A stretch of 64,000 nucleotides of DNA from Pseudomonadota bacterium. GTDB lineage: Bacteria; Myxococcota_A; Polyangia; Haliangiales; Haliangiaceae. Shown piece after piece: positions 52,193 to 62,600 of this stretch (positions within the stretch are counted from its first letter, which is position 1; each line of letters begins with the position of its first letter). Both the position numbers and the translations under genes were made by a program. The notes under the pieces were generated by a model. That model did no database searches and was not told the DNA's origin. It was given only the letters and a program-made list of their open reading frames with translations. The stretch lies in the NCBI GenBank assembly GCA_022360315.1, contig JAKSDA010000349.1:1-64000 (forward strand). Direction: 5' to 3'.

Positions 52193-53956
52193 ATGAATAT
52201 CGAAGTGAAGCGGCTCCAGCCTCTCGAGCAACATCTCGTCGCTGGTGGCGACTTCCTGCGGCAAAACCGGGTTGAAGAAGCGCGCCAGGAGCTGGAGGCT
52301 GCGCTCCGCATCGACCCGGACAACCTCAAGGTGCTGGGCTTGCTCGGCCTGGCTTGTTTCCGCATGGACGACTTCAAGAGTGCGTTTCCGGTCTATCAGA
52401 AGCTGGTCGCGCTCGATCGCAACGACGCCTCGTTTTCGCTCAACCTGGGCCTGGTCCACCTCAGGCTGGGCAACTCTTTGGCCGCCATCGGCGAGCTCAA
52501 GCGCAGTCGCGAACTCGATCCCAGTCAGAGCCGAGCGGTCAGTTATCTCGGCCTGGCCTATGCGCGCAACGGCGACTACAAGGATGCGTTTCAGGCGTTT
52601 CTGCAGGCCGGAGAGGTCGAACTGGCCCGCGAGATGGAACAGTACCTCAGCGCGGAGCAGCGCCGGGCTATCGAGGAATCCATCGCCAACAAAGCGCGCG
52701 AGCAGTCGGTGAACAACCCGGCAGCTGCCGATGCTCCGAAGCCCGCACCTGCCAGTCTGCCGGCTCCGACAGTCGCAAAGAACCCCCAAGCCCACAGAGC
52801 GGGGCCGGCCGGCAAACCATCCGGCCAATTGCGCCGGGCGTCGCCGCAGACCGGTCGAAAGGCCACCCGGACGACCGACTCTCTGGACGCGGTCGAGATT
52901 CAGAATGCGGACCTGATCGAGGTCTTCACCGAGATCCAGGCGCAACAGGCGCACGAGGTCGAGCTCGACCTCGACTACGACGACGTCGAACTCATCGCCG
53001 AAGAAGATCTCGTCGAGACTGCGGCTGTGGTGCGCGCCGGGGTTCCCGGAGAAGGCCTTGCTTCGCCGTTTGCACGGGCCAGAGAAGCCGACCAGGAGCC
53101 GACCGCCGCGGCCGCGGCATCGAGTCGGCCTCGGCCCGAGCCCGGCCGTCCCGGCGAGCAACGGCCGGGCATCATCTCCCAGGCGGTGGAGCGGGCAACT
53201 CCGTCCACGGCGGCCACAGCTGGCGCAGCGCCGGTCGCAGTCGGTCACAAACCGCCCCAGTCGCTGACCGAGTTCGCCACCTCGCGGTTGATTCGCCCCG
53301 AAGATGGCGAGTATGCATTCGAGACCAGTGCCGCCGGTGTGTTGATCATCCGGGTCGACGGCCGGGTTTATTCCCGGACCGAAGGAGTCAGTATAACCGG
53401 GGGCGAATTGGCCTACGAAGTGGCCTTGCGGCGGTCGCGAGGCTCATCCACCAGCGAGGACTTTTCGAGCAACGGGCGCCGGATGTTCATCATCTCCGGC
53501 CACGGTCACCTCATCGCCGCGCCGCTCGGCGAACATTTCACAGCAGTGACCCTGGACGAGGACATTCTGTATCTACGCGAGGATCTGGTCTTTGCGTTCG
53601 AAGACCAGTTGCGCTGGGAAAACGGCCACGTTCCCGGTTCCGAGGGGGCGATTGCCATGGTGCAGTTCCGCGGCCAGGGTTCCATCGCCTTCCGCACCCA
53701 GCGGCCGCTTCTGGCCATCAAACTGGCGCCAGAACACGTCCTCTATATCGATGCGCAGGTTTTGGCTGGATGGATTGGCCGGGTCATGCCGCGCGCGGTT
53801 GCTCCTGCAGCGGGGGGCAGCAAATCCACTCTATTTGTCGAATGCACCGGGGAGGGCGTCGTGTTGGTCGAAGAGCAAGACGTCGAACCAGGGCGTGGGG
53901 CGGTGCAATACAACTCCGAGCGTCCAGGTGGCGATCTCGGAAAAGAAGGCTCGTGA
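52193..53956 (+). CDS. TPR protein with C-terminal AIM24-family domain
   Basis: The start is at the ATG at 52193 (MNIEVKRLQPLEQHL), giving 587 residues. Four or so TPR units occupy residues 10-150 (FLRQNRVEEARQELEAALRI, AFPVYQKLVALDRNDASFSL). A long disordered linker rich in Pro/Ala/Gly and Glu follows. The last 230 residues match the AIM24/TRAP-like beta fold (FETSAAGVLIIRVDGRVYSR, HGHLIAAPLGEHFTAVTLDE, IAFRTQRPLLAIKLAPEHVL). The stop overlaps the GTG of the next gene. AIM24 domains are of unknown biochemical role; membrane-associated partners are suggested by the downstream phospholipid synthesis gene. Confidence 0.88.
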   Translation: MNIEVKRLQPLEQHLVAGGDFLRQNRVEEARQELEAALRIDPDNLKVLGLLGLACFRMDDFKSAFPVYQKLVALDRNDASFSLNLGLVHLRLGNSLAAIGELKRSRELDPSQSRAVSYLGLAYARNGDYKDAFQAFLQAGEVELAREMEQYLSAEQRRAIEESIANKAREQSVNNPAAADAPKPAPASLPAPTVAKNPQAHRAGPAGKPSGQLRRASPQTGRKATRTTDSLDAVEIQNADLIEVFTEIQAQQAHEVELDLDYDDVELIAEEDLVETAAVVRAGVPGEGLASPFARAREADQEPTAAAAASSRPRPEPGRPGEQRPGIISQAVERATPSTAATAGAAPVAVGHKPPQSLTEFATSRLIRPEDGEYAFETSAAGVLIIRVDGRVYSRTEGVSITGGELAYEVALRRSRGSSTSEDFSSNGRRMFIISGHGHLIAAPLGEHFTAVTLDEDILYLREDLVFAFEDQLRWENGHVPGSEGAIAMVQFRGQGSIAFRTQRPLLAIKLAPEHVLYIDAQVLAGWIGRVMPRAVAPAAGGSKSTLFVECTGEGVVLVEEQDVEPGRGAVQYNSERPGGDLGKEGS

Positions 53957-54993
53957 AGACCGGGTCGGGTCCGATCTCGGAGCGTCGAGGGGATACGACG
54001 CCCGGCCCGAAAGAGCAGCGAGGCGAAACGCCGGGGCCGGGCAGCAGTCTGGATGAGTCGGCCGGTCATTCGATCGGGCGGAGCCAAATTCCCGCCGAGC
54101 GCGGCGGCCGGACTGGCAAGGCTCCATTTCGGCCGCTGGGCCAGGAGATCACTGATCTTCCCAACATTGTCACCCTGCTCCGCATCGGCTTGATTCCCCC
54201 GGTGCTCATCTCCATCGACAATTACGACCCCAGGCTGTCGGCTCTGTCGTGCATTCTATTTGTCATCGCCGCCATCAGCGATGCTCTGGACGGGTATCTG
54301 GCCCGGCGCATGGGACTGGTCACGGTGGTCGGCAAATTTCTCGATCCCCTGGCCGACAAGCTCATCGTGCTTTCCACACTGGTCGTCCTGGCGGCGGCCC
54401 AGCGCGCGCCTGTCTGGCTGGTGGTCGTACTCATGGCGCGCGAGCTCGCGGTGACCGGGTTGCGAGCCATTGCCTCGCAGCAGGGGCTGGTTATCGCAGC
54501 CGGGCGCGGGGGCAAGATCAAGACTGCTCTGCAACTGGTTGGCATCGCGTTTTTGTTGATTCACTTTCGGTACCCCATCATCGGTTTCGACTACGAGCTC
54601 GATTTTCACGTCGTGGGCACCTATCTTCTGTACCTGTCGCTGGTCATGTCTCTGGCCTCGGCATTGGAGTACTTCAAGTTCTTCACCGAGGCCGCAGCCA
54701 GGCAGGCAGCAGAGCTGGAGCAGCAGGGCATCACGCGGGCCAAAATCAAGGAGCGGGCCCGCCTCCGCAAGGTCAAGCTACGGGAGCTGAAAAAAGCCCG
54801 CAGGCATCGGCTGCGCGCCGAGCGCCGGGCCAGGCGACGGGCGCGCAGAGCTCCGGCCAGCTCGATCGAGGCCAGCTCGATCGGCGGCGCACGCGAACGT
54901 GAAAGCGGTGGAGCAGCGGGCCCAGCTGCTGGCGAAGCAATGGATCGAGAACCCGGCCGAGATGCCGACCCGGGCGCGGATCGAGACAGATGA
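53953..54993 (+). CDS. pgsA: CDP-diacylglycerol-glycerol-3-phosphate phosphatidyltransferase with basic tail
   Basis: A GTG start overlaps the previous stop (GTGA) and follows an AAGAAGG. The protein has 346 residues. An N-terminal hydrophilic stretch of about 70 residues is unusual. The core is a CDP-alcohol phosphatidyltransferase with the motif SDALDGYLAR...GKFLDPLADK and several TM helices (LSALSCILFVIAA, LIVLSTLVVLAAAQ, VVGTYLLYLSLVMSLAS). The C-terminal 100 residues are extremely basic (RLRKVKLRELKKARRHRLR) and then acidic, which typical PgsA (about 190 residues) lacks. The tail may bind nucleic acid or membranes. Confidence 0.88.
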   Translation: MKTGSGPISERRGDTTPGPKEQRGETPGPGSSLDESAGHSIGRSQIPAERGGRTGKAPFRPLGQEITDLPNIVTLLRIGLIPPVLISIDNYDPRLSALSCILFVIAAISDALDGYLARRMGLVTVVGKFLDPLADKLIVLSTLVVLAAAQRAPVWLVVVLMARELAVTGLRAIASQQGLVIAAGRGGKIKTALQLVGIAFLLIHFRYPIIGFDYELDFHVVGTYLLYLSLVMSLASALEYFKFFTEAAARQAAELEQQGITRAKIKERARLRKVKLRELKKARRHRLRAERRARRRARRAPASSIEASSIGGARERESGGAAGPAAGEAMDREPGRDADPGADRDR

Positions 54994-56396
54994 GCACTCC
55001 CCTCGCCATGGCAGCCAGTCTGGCCGACCGGCCTGGACGGGTTTTCTTGCACAGCGGGCGCAATGACGACGGCTGCGGGGTCTGGTCGTTTGCAGCGTCA
55101 GATCCAGTGCGGTCCATCTCGGTCCGCGCTGGCGAGATCACGCTTTTCGACCGCGATCGCGGCATCGAGAGTCGGTTTGTCGGTGATCCCCTAGCGGTGC
55201 TCGAGCAGCTCATTGCCGAGCACAGTGCCGGCTGGGCCGACGACATCATCGGTCCGGTACCGGTGGCCATTGGTTACCTTGGGTATGAACTGGGTGAGAT
55301 CATTGTGCCGATGTCGCGGCGCCGACTGGCCGAGCCGGGCACCGATGCCTTTGACTCGGTGCCCGATATGTGGTTTGGCCTCTACGACGCCGTGTGGCGT
55401 CACGACGGCCGAACTGGCCTGTGTGATATCCTCGGTCGAGATCCGGCGGCCAGACGTCGACTCGGCTCGGCCATGGCTGCTGGCTCGGCTGCTACCGGAT
55501 CCGATATGGGAGCTGCTCCAGTTCTCGGTCCGCTCGGTCCGATCGACAGCGATGGGGTTTATTTGCGCAGCCTCGGACGCATTCTCGATTACATCCGGGC
55601 TGGCGATGTTTATCAGGTCAACCTGGCTCGACCGCTGGTCGCCCCCGTGGTCCGCGAGGGCGATGCGCTGGCCACCTATGCAGCGCTCCACGCAGTGTCT
55701 CCGGCCGGGTTTGGCGCGGTTCTGTCGATCCCCGATGGCCGCGATCCCGGCCTGCCGGGTCGACGCCACGTCCTGTCCGGGTCGCCCGAGCGGTTTTTGC
55801 ATCGTCCGCCAGGCAGTGCGCGGCTGGAGACCCGGCCGATCAAGGGCACCCGGCGCCGCACCGGGGATGCCGAACGGGATCGATCTTTGGCCACAGAGCT
55901 GGCCGACGACGACAAAGAACGAGCCGAACACCTGATGATCGTGGACCTCGAGCGCAACGACCTGGGCCGGGTGGCGCAAATCGGTTCAGTGCAGGTAGAA
56001 CAGTTCGGCTATATAGTTGAGTTACCTACCCTCTATCATATGGTATCGCGGGTGAGCTGTCGGCTCCGACCGGATGTTGGTTTAACGGAAATTGTCCGAG
56101 CCACGTTCCCGGGCGGTTCGATCACGGGTGCGCCGAAGATCCGGGCCATGGAGATCATCGCCGAGCTAGAGGGATTTCGCCGCGGTCCCTATACCGGTGC
56201 CATCGGCTACATCGGCCTTCGTCAGGCCATGGATTTTTGTGTCGCCATTCGCACTGCTGTTCTGTCGCCGGCCAACCTGGTGTTATGCGTGGGCGGCGGA
56301 ATTGTCGCCGACTCCACGGCCGGACGCGAGTTCCAGGAGACCGAGGAAAAAGCCGCAGGATGGCGCGCGGCGCTGGCCGCGGCGGCTCCGGCCTGA
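54990..56396 (+). CDS. pabB: Aminodeoxychorismate synthase component I
   Basis: The ATG overlaps the pgsA stop (ATGA). The 468-residue protein has the chorismate-binding fold: YIRAGDVYQVNLARPL, SGSPERFL, PIKGTRRR, DDDKERAEHLMIVDLERNDLGRVAQ, VSCRLRPDVGL, TFPGGSITGAPKIRAMEII, and GGGIVADSTAGREFQETEEKA. The Lys in PIKGT marks PabB rather than TrpE, which has Ala there. It converts chorismate to 4-amino-4-deoxychorismate in folate synthesis. No PabA or PabC is next to it. Confidence 0.93.
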   Translation: MSTPLAMAASLADRPGRVFLHSGRNDDGCGVWSFAASDPVRSISVRAGEITLFDRDRGIESRFVGDPLAVLEQLIAEHSAGWADDIIGPVPVAIGYLGYELGEIIVPMSRRRLAEPGTDAFDSVPDMWFGLYDAVWRHDGRTGLCDILGRDPAARRRLGSAMAAGSAATGSDMGAAPVLGPLGPIDSDGVYLRSLGRILDYIRAGDVYQVNLARPLVAPVVREGDALATYAALHAVSPAGFGAVLSIPDGRDPGLPGRRHVLSGSPERFLHRPPGSARLETRPIKGTRRRTGDAERDRSLATELADDDKERAEHLMIVDLERNDLGRVAQIGSVQVEQFGYIVELPTLYHMVSRVSCRLRPDVGLTEIVRATFPGGSITGAPKIRAMEIIAELEGFRRGPYTGAIGYIGLRQAMDFCVAIRTAVLSPANLVLCVGGGIVADSTAGREFQETEEKAAGWRAALAAAAPA

Positions 56397-56511
56397 CCAA
56401 CTGCGATATCGCGCAACCTGGGCGAGCCCCCGAGCCCGGTCGACCGTGGTGCATCGTTGGCCTGACAAGCCGTTGCTCTACCGTCCGGAAAACTGCGAAA
56501 CTAGGTCACTG

Positions 56512-56634
56512 ATGCACCAGGGTTGGATGCATGAAGGCATATGGCAGAAACGAGAATCCCACGACGCGATGACGAGGGCCTTCAACCATGTGGTCGAACG
56601 CCTCGGCATGCCCGAGCGCAAGCTCGATCTCTAG
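56512..56634 (+). CDS. Small ORF upstream of the helicase gene
   Basis: A 40-codon frame (MHQGWMHEGIWQKRESHD, then RAFNHVVERLGMPERKLDL) lies in the 250-bp gap between pabB and the helicase. It ends 13 bases before the chosen helicase start. It looks protein-like, but no RBS or homologue was recognised. It could be a leader peptide, a gene remnant or chance. Confidence 0.25.
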   Translation: MHQGWMHEGIWQKRESHDAMTRAFNHVVERLGMPERKLDL

Positions 56635-56647
56635 AAGCATCCGGTCC

Positions 56648-59614
56648 ATGCCAGCAACCCCAGCGACCCGCACCAAGAGCAGGACTGCCAGCGGCGCGCT
56701 GGCTGCGGGCACACGAGTGTCGGTGCGTGGCGAGGAGTGGGTGGTCGAACGCTGCCTACCGGTTCCTACCGGCGGCTACGCGGTCCATGTCCACGGCCTC
56801 ACCGAGCTGGTGCAGCACCAAAAAGCCATCTTTCTGACCGCCCTCGATCGGGTCGAGCCGTTGCGGCCCGAGGACACCACCCTGGTGGTTGATGATTCCC
56901 CCGAGTACCGCCAGACCCGGCTCTTTCTCGAGACTCTGCTGCGGCGCACACCGCCGACCGACGCGGCCATCCATCTCGGCCATCGCGGCGCCATCGAGGT
57001 CATGCCTTACCAGCTCAGACCCGCGCGCCGGGCCCTGTCTGGACTACGACCCCGTATTTTGATCGCCGACGGCGTTGGCCTCGGCAAGACCATTGAGGTC
57101 GGAATCCTGCTCTCAGAGCTGATCAAGCGTGGCCGTGGTCGGCGCATTCTGGTCGTGGCGATCAAGTCGCTCTTGGCTCAGTTGCAAGAAGAACTGTGGA
57201 ACCGCTTCACCATCCCGCTCGTTCGACTGGACTCGCTCGGCATTCAGCGCGTGCAAGCGCAGATCCCGTGCAATCGCAATCCATTTTCGCACTACGACCG
57301 GGTAATTATCTCGGTCGATACGCTCAAGAACAATGCCCGCTACCGGGCCTGGTTGGAGCAAACCCGATGGGATGCCGTGGTCGTCGACGAATGCCACAAT
57401 GTGGCCAATCGCGGCAGTCAGCGCGAGCGCCTGGCCCGCCTGCTCGCGGCCACCTGCGACTCGCTGATCCTCACCTCGGCCACGCCGCACAACGGCCGGC
57501 CGGAGAGCTTTGCCAATCTGATGCGAATGCTCGACCCGACCGCGGTTGCCGATGACCAGGACTTTACCTACCAAGACGTCAAGCACCTCTTCATCCGCCG
57601 GTTCAAGAAAAACATCGAGGGCGAAGCCAGTGAGTCGTTTAGCGAACGTCGCATCATTCGCCACCATTGCCAGGCTTCGCAAACAGAAGAAAAGGCCTTC
57701 ACAGCCCTGCGGGCGTTGCGCTTGCACAACCTCGGCCGCAAGCGCCATGGCCCGGATCGCCTCTTTCCCTGGGTTCTGGTCAAGGGCTTTCTATCCAGCC
57801 CCCAGGCTTGCATCGAAACCATCGACGAGCGCCTCAAGCGAATCGACAAGGAACTCAGCGCACCCGAGCCGCATCCCTACGCCGACGTGCTCGCCGACGA
57901 CGCCAACACGCTGCGCGAGCTTCGCGCGGTCATCGAAGTCTGCATTCCCGATATCGCCAAGCTGGCCCGGCTCATTGAGCAACTGCGAAAGATTGGCTTT
58001 GACGGCACCGCGGTGTCGCCGCGCGTGATCGTTTTCTCCGAGCGCATCAAGACTTTGGAGACCCTCGAAACAACTCTACGCGATGAGTTCGGCATCAGGG
58101 CAGACTCGCCGCTGGTTCAAGTTTTTCACGCCTCGATCGGTGACAAGGAACAGCAAGACATCGTCGACTCCTTCGGCAAAGCCGACGCCGAGGTCCGCCT
58201 GCTCCTGGCCTCTGACGTCGCGTCCGAGGGCGTGAACCTGCACTACTACTGCAACCAGCTCTTTCACTACGACGTACCTTGGTCGCTCATTCGCCTGGAG
58301 CAGCGCATGGGCCGCATCGATCGTTTTGGCCAGGCCAAGACGCCTCACCTGCACTATCTGCTGACGGTCACCGACGCGCGCGGCGCCGACCAGATCGTCA
58401 TCAAGCGCCTTATCGAAAAAGAAGAAGAGGTGTACAGGCAGCTCGGCGAGGCCGGCGTGGTCCTTGGCCTCTATGACGCCGACGCCGAAGACGAGCACAT
58501 CACTACAAGGCTTGCCGAGGGCGCTGAGCCGGCCGAGATCATCCGCGATCAGCTGCCCGAACCCAAAGCCGTCGCAACCGCAGACGGCAACGCCTCACTC
58601 GGAATCAACCTGCTCGATCTACTGGCCGAAGCCGACCAGGAGGACGCATCGGCCAGCGAGCCGATCACTGTGGCCACGGCCCACACACGCACGCTCTTTG
58701 CCCGCGACTACGACTTTGTCTGCGCTGCTCTCCACTATCTGCACAACGGCCAGCTCGCCGACAGTGAGCTTCAGTGGGAATCGAACGACGATCGCCAGGC
58801 CATCACCCTGTGGGCGCCCGAGTCATTTTCGCGCTGGCGCGAGCCGTTCTTGCCCGCCGAGGCCGTGCCGGCAGAAAATCAGCCCTACCGCCTGGTCGCC
58901 GAGCGAGACACTCTGTTCGCCGCCATGGCCAGAGCGCGCGAAAGGCAGGGCCAGTGGCCGGCCTGGCATCTGCTGTGGGAGCATCACCCCATCGTGGATT
59001 GGCTGCTCGACTCGCTCGCGGTGGCCTATGCCCGCAACGAGGCCCCGTGCCTGCGCGCCCTGCGCCTGGGCAGCCAGCGGGCTATCTACGTGCTGCAGAC
59101 TATACTGTCGAACCAGAGCGGAACGCCCATCCACAGCGCCTGGTTTGGCCTGCCGATCCATTTGCGCGAGGGCACACCGACCTGGGAGCAGCCCATGGAG
59201 CTGGACCAGGCGCTCTCGACCAGTGGCCTGGCCGATGGCCTCACCAATCCTGGCAAGCCGCCCGATTACATGTCCCAGCTGCAAACGCTGGTACCCGATG
59301 TCATTGAGCGCGCGCGCGCGCATATCGCCACCCTGCACAAAGAAGCGCTCACCGCTATCCGCAAAGACGTCCGCGATGCCACCCGCCGGGTCGCGCGCTG
59401 GAGGACCGAAACTCTACAGCTGCTCGACGCCCGAGAGGCCAGCGCCGCGGCCGAGAATCGCGGCTCGGTGCCAACCCCGCTGGCCAAGCGGCTGTCCGAT
59501 CAACGCCGCAATGTCGAGCGCCGGACCGCCGACCACGCAGGCTGGCTTGGCAGCCTGCTCGGCCACGGCGAGGCCTATGTCCGGCTGTGCGCTGTATTGG
59601 TCGGGGAGGGCTAG
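56648..59614 (+). CDS. drmD: SNF2-like helicase, probable DISARM DrmD
   Basis: The start is taken at the ATG at 56648 (MPATPATRTKSRTASG); an ATG at 56588 would add 20 residues. The protein has 988 residues. Helicase motifs: Walker A DGVGLGKTIEVG (about 141-152), DECH box, TSATPHNG (motif III), VFSERIKTLETLE, and ASEGVNLHYYCNQLFHYDVP with RLEQRMGRIDRFGQ (motif VI). A long C-terminal helical region follows. DrmD of class 1 DISARM has this size and layout. The gene after it is a large N6-adenine methylase, as in class 1 DISARM (drmD-drmMI-drmA-drmB-drmC). The assignment rests on that neighbour; a different SNF2-containing defence locus is possible. Confidence 0.75.
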   Translation: MPATPATRTKSRTASGALAAGTRVSVRGEEWVVERCLPVPTGGYAVHVHGLTELVQHQKAIFLTALDRVEPLRPEDTTLVVDDSPEYRQTRLFLETLLRRTPPTDAAIHLGHRGAIEVMPYQLRPARRALSGLRPRILIADGVGLGKTIEVGILLSELIKRGRGRRILVVAIKSLLAQLQEELWNRFTIPLVRLDSLGIQRVQAQIPCNRNPFSHYDRVIISVDTLKNNARYRAWLEQTRWDAVVVDECHNVANRGSQRERLARLLAATCDSLILTSATPHNGRPESFANLMRMLDPTAVADDQDFTYQDVKHLFIRRFKKNIEGEASESFSERRIIRHHCQASQTEEKAFTALRALRLHNLGRKRHGPDRLFPWVLVKGFLSSPQACIETIDERLKRIDKELSAPEPHPYADVLADDANTLRELRAVIEVCIPDIAKLARLIEQLRKIGFDGTAVSPRVIVFSERIKTLETLETTLRDEFGIRADSPLVQVFHASIGDKEQQDIVDSFGKADAEVRLLLASDVASEGVNLHYYCNQLFHYDVPWSLIRLEQRMGRIDRFGQAKTPHLHYLLTVTDARGADQIVIKRLIEKEEEVYRQLGEAGVVLGLYDADAEDEHITTRLAEGAEPAEIIRDQLPEPKAVATADGNASLGINLLDLLAEADQEDASASEPITVATAHTRTLFARDYDFVCAALHYLHNGQLADSELQWESNDDRQAITLWAPESFSRWREPFLPAEAVPAENQPYRLVAERDTLFAAMARARERQGQWPAWHLLWEHHPIVDWLLDSLAVAYARNEAPCLRALRLGSQRAIYVLQTILSNQSGTPIHSAWFGLPIHLREGTPTWEQPMELDQALSTSGLADGLTNPGKPPDYMSQLQTLVPDVIERARAHIATLHKEALTAIRKDVRDATRRVARWRTETLQLLDAREASAAAENRGSVPTPLAKRLSDQRRNVERRTADHAGWLGSLLGHGEAYVRLCAVLVGEG

Positions 59615-59619
59615 ATTTC

Positions 59620-62600
59620 ATGAACGCCGATCTCACGGGAATCGAAAACGTCGGAGAATTCTTCAGCCAGCACTATGTCGACGAGCTCCTCGTCGACGAC
59701 CTCAAGGACCTGCGCGCGGTCTGGGCCCAGGCCAGCGGCAAGTCGCCGCCCGAACGCCTGCGCGCCCTGTCCCGCGATTTCATCCGCACCATGGGCGAGG
59801 CCACCCGGCTGTCGCGGCCCGAGCGGCTCTACGAGCTGTCTCATCCGGTCCAGGTCGCCATCGCCGAGGCCCTGGACTACGCGTATGCGCCCGAGCTGGT
59901 GGCCCTCGAACAGGGCCGCGGCCTGCCGGTCATTCACCGGGTCGATCGCCACGGCGAGCCGTACCTCTACGTGCTCGAGGGCCGCTGGCACCACGACTCC
60001 GAGGACGGTGCGCTCGACCTCGAGCCGCTCGATAGCCAGATGGGCGACGACCCCGAGCTAACCCGACCGCGCGCATCCGTGTCCGACCTCGTGCTGGAGG
60101 TCTTTGCCTGCGAGACTCCACCGCGCTGGATCTTGCTCATCTCGGGCGCCGATCTCATCCTGGCCGAGCGTCCCAAGTGGGGCCGCGGGCAGTATTTGCG
60201 CTTTGATCTCTCCGAGCTTCTCGGCCGCAAAGACACCACGGCCCTGGCGGTCACCGCCGGTCTCACCTGCCGCGATGCTCTGGTCCCGGACGACGGCGCA
60301 CCGGTCCACGACACCCTGGACGAGAATTCGCACAAGCACGCCCACGGCGTATCCAGCGCGCTCAAATACGCCGCCCACAAGGCGGTCGAGCTGCTCGGCA
60401 ACGAGTATGTCTGGTACCAGCGAACCACCGGCAAGAAGGCCATGTACAGCGACCGCGCCGCAGCCGAGCTCACCGCCGAGTGCCTGACCTATCTCTATCG
60501 CCTGCTCTTCTTGTTCTACGCCGAGACCCGGGCCGGCGAGCTGCGCTCCCTGCCCATGGACGCCGAGGAGTATCGCCTGGGCTACAGCCTGGAGGCTCTG
60601 CGCGATCTCGAGCTGGTTCCGCTCACCACACCCGAAGCCCAGGACGGGTTCTACATTCACGACAGCTTGCAGCGCTTGTTCTCCCTGGTGGACAAGGGCT
60701 TTCATCCCACCCAGCAGAAATTCGACCTGGAGGGTGTGACCGGTGAAACGCGCTTCCAGGGCCGCGGTTTTGGCATTCAGGGCTTGCACAGCCCGCTTTT
60801 CGACCCCGGGCACACGCCCCGGCTCTCATCGGTCAAGTTTCGCAACAAGGTCCTGCAAGAGGTCATCCGGCTGCTCTCGCTCTCGGGCGAGGGCGGCAAG
60901 AAGCGCGGCAAGCAGACCTTTGGCCGCGGTCGTATCAGCTATGCCCAGCTCGGCATCAACCAGCTCGGCGCGGTATACGAGGGTCTGCTCTCGTATACCG
61001 GGTTCTTTTCCAGGGAGCGGCTGCACGAGGTCCACAAGGCCGGCGAGGAGCCCAGGGAGACCGACCAGGCGTTCTTTGTGCCCGAGAGCGATATTGCTCG
61101 CTACTCTGAGGACCAGCGGCTGTTCACCGACCCCGACGGCGAAAGGCGCCCGCGCGTCTACGATGAAGGTACATTTCTCTTTCGCCTAGCCGGACGCAAT
61201 CGCGAGACCTCGGCGTCGTATTACACCCCTGAAGTGCTCACGCGCTGTCTGGTCAAGTACAGCCTCAAGGAGCTACTGGACGGGAAGACTGCCGACGAGA
61301 TTTTGGCCCTGACCGTATGCGAGCCAGCTCTCGGGTCGGGTGCGTTCGTGGTCGAGGCTGTCGATCAGCTGGCCGATGCATATCTCCAGCGCAAACAGGA
61401 TGAGCTCGGCGAGCACATCCCGCCCGAGCGCTATGCGCTGGAGAAGCAGAAGGTCAAATGCTTTATCGCCACGCGCAACTGCTACGGCGTAGACCTCAAT
61501 CCCATGGCGGCCCGGCTGGCCGAGGTGTCTTTGTGGCTGGCTACCATGCACGAGGGCCAGGCTGCGCCGTGGTTCGAGGCGCGGCTGGGCGCAGGGAACA
61601 GCCTGGTGGGTGCTCGCCTGGCCGTGTGGGAAGCAAGCGACCTAGAGACCGACCAAGGTCTGGCCAAGGCGATCAGCAAGAAGCTCAAGAGCCATGGCGA
61701 GCGTGATGACCTGGCAGATATCGTCGAGGAACTGCTCGCCGTGGCCGGGTCGAGTGCAGCCGATGCCGTGGCAGCGGTGCGCGAGGTCTTTGCCTCGGCC
61801 AGAAAAGCCGGTGCGGCGTTGGAGAATGACGGCGATGGTGGCGCTGAGAGCAACACTGGCGACCCACGCGCAGAGCTGGTCAAGGCTGTCAAGAAAGTCA
61901 TCAAGGACTTCAAGCAGCCTCGGTATCAGCGCAAGCCGCCGACCGAGCTGTCTCTGCGTGACATTCTCAACGGCAAACATTCCACGACCAGCATCTATCA
62001 TTTCTTGTTGCCCGACCCTGGCATGAGCCCGTTTGACAAGGACAAGGCCGTCAAGGAGCTGGTACCCGATGCGGTCAAGAAGCTGTCCACATGGCGCAAG
62101 ACCCTGAGCAAGGGGTTCAACAAGGTCGACATTGCCCGGCTCGTGACCATGTCGCGCCACATCGACGAGCTATTGCGGCAACGTCTTGAGGAGCGTCAAG
62201 CCGCGCTGGCCGTATCGCGCGGGCCGGCACCGGTATGGGGGCAGGCTGGACAGGCGCCTCCACCCGGCGGCTGGCGCGGCATCGAGCGGCGGATGCTGGC
62301 CCATCGGCTGGCCAGGGATGAAAAGCGGGCATATGGTCGGCTGCGGCGAATCATGGATCTGTGGGCGGCGCAATGGTCCTGGCCGCTGGAGCATGCCGGT
62401 GCATTGCCGGCGTGCAACGATTGGTGGAGCCAAGTCGAGGAGATTCTCGGAGTCGAAACCGAACTGCCCAGGTTGACCGAGCAACTCGAGCTCACGCCGC
62501 TGCGCGATGATTTCCTGGTTGCCTGCAATGACGACGATACGCCGACCGAAACTGGAGATCCAGGAAGCCTTGCGGTCGCGCGTCTGGTACCGTTTCACTG

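Noticed and set aside
52354..53952. Upstream extension of the pgsA frame over the TPR gene
   Set aside because: It overlaps the TPR-AIM24 coding sequence fully and is Arg-rich; the GTG at 53953 is coupled to the preceding stop.
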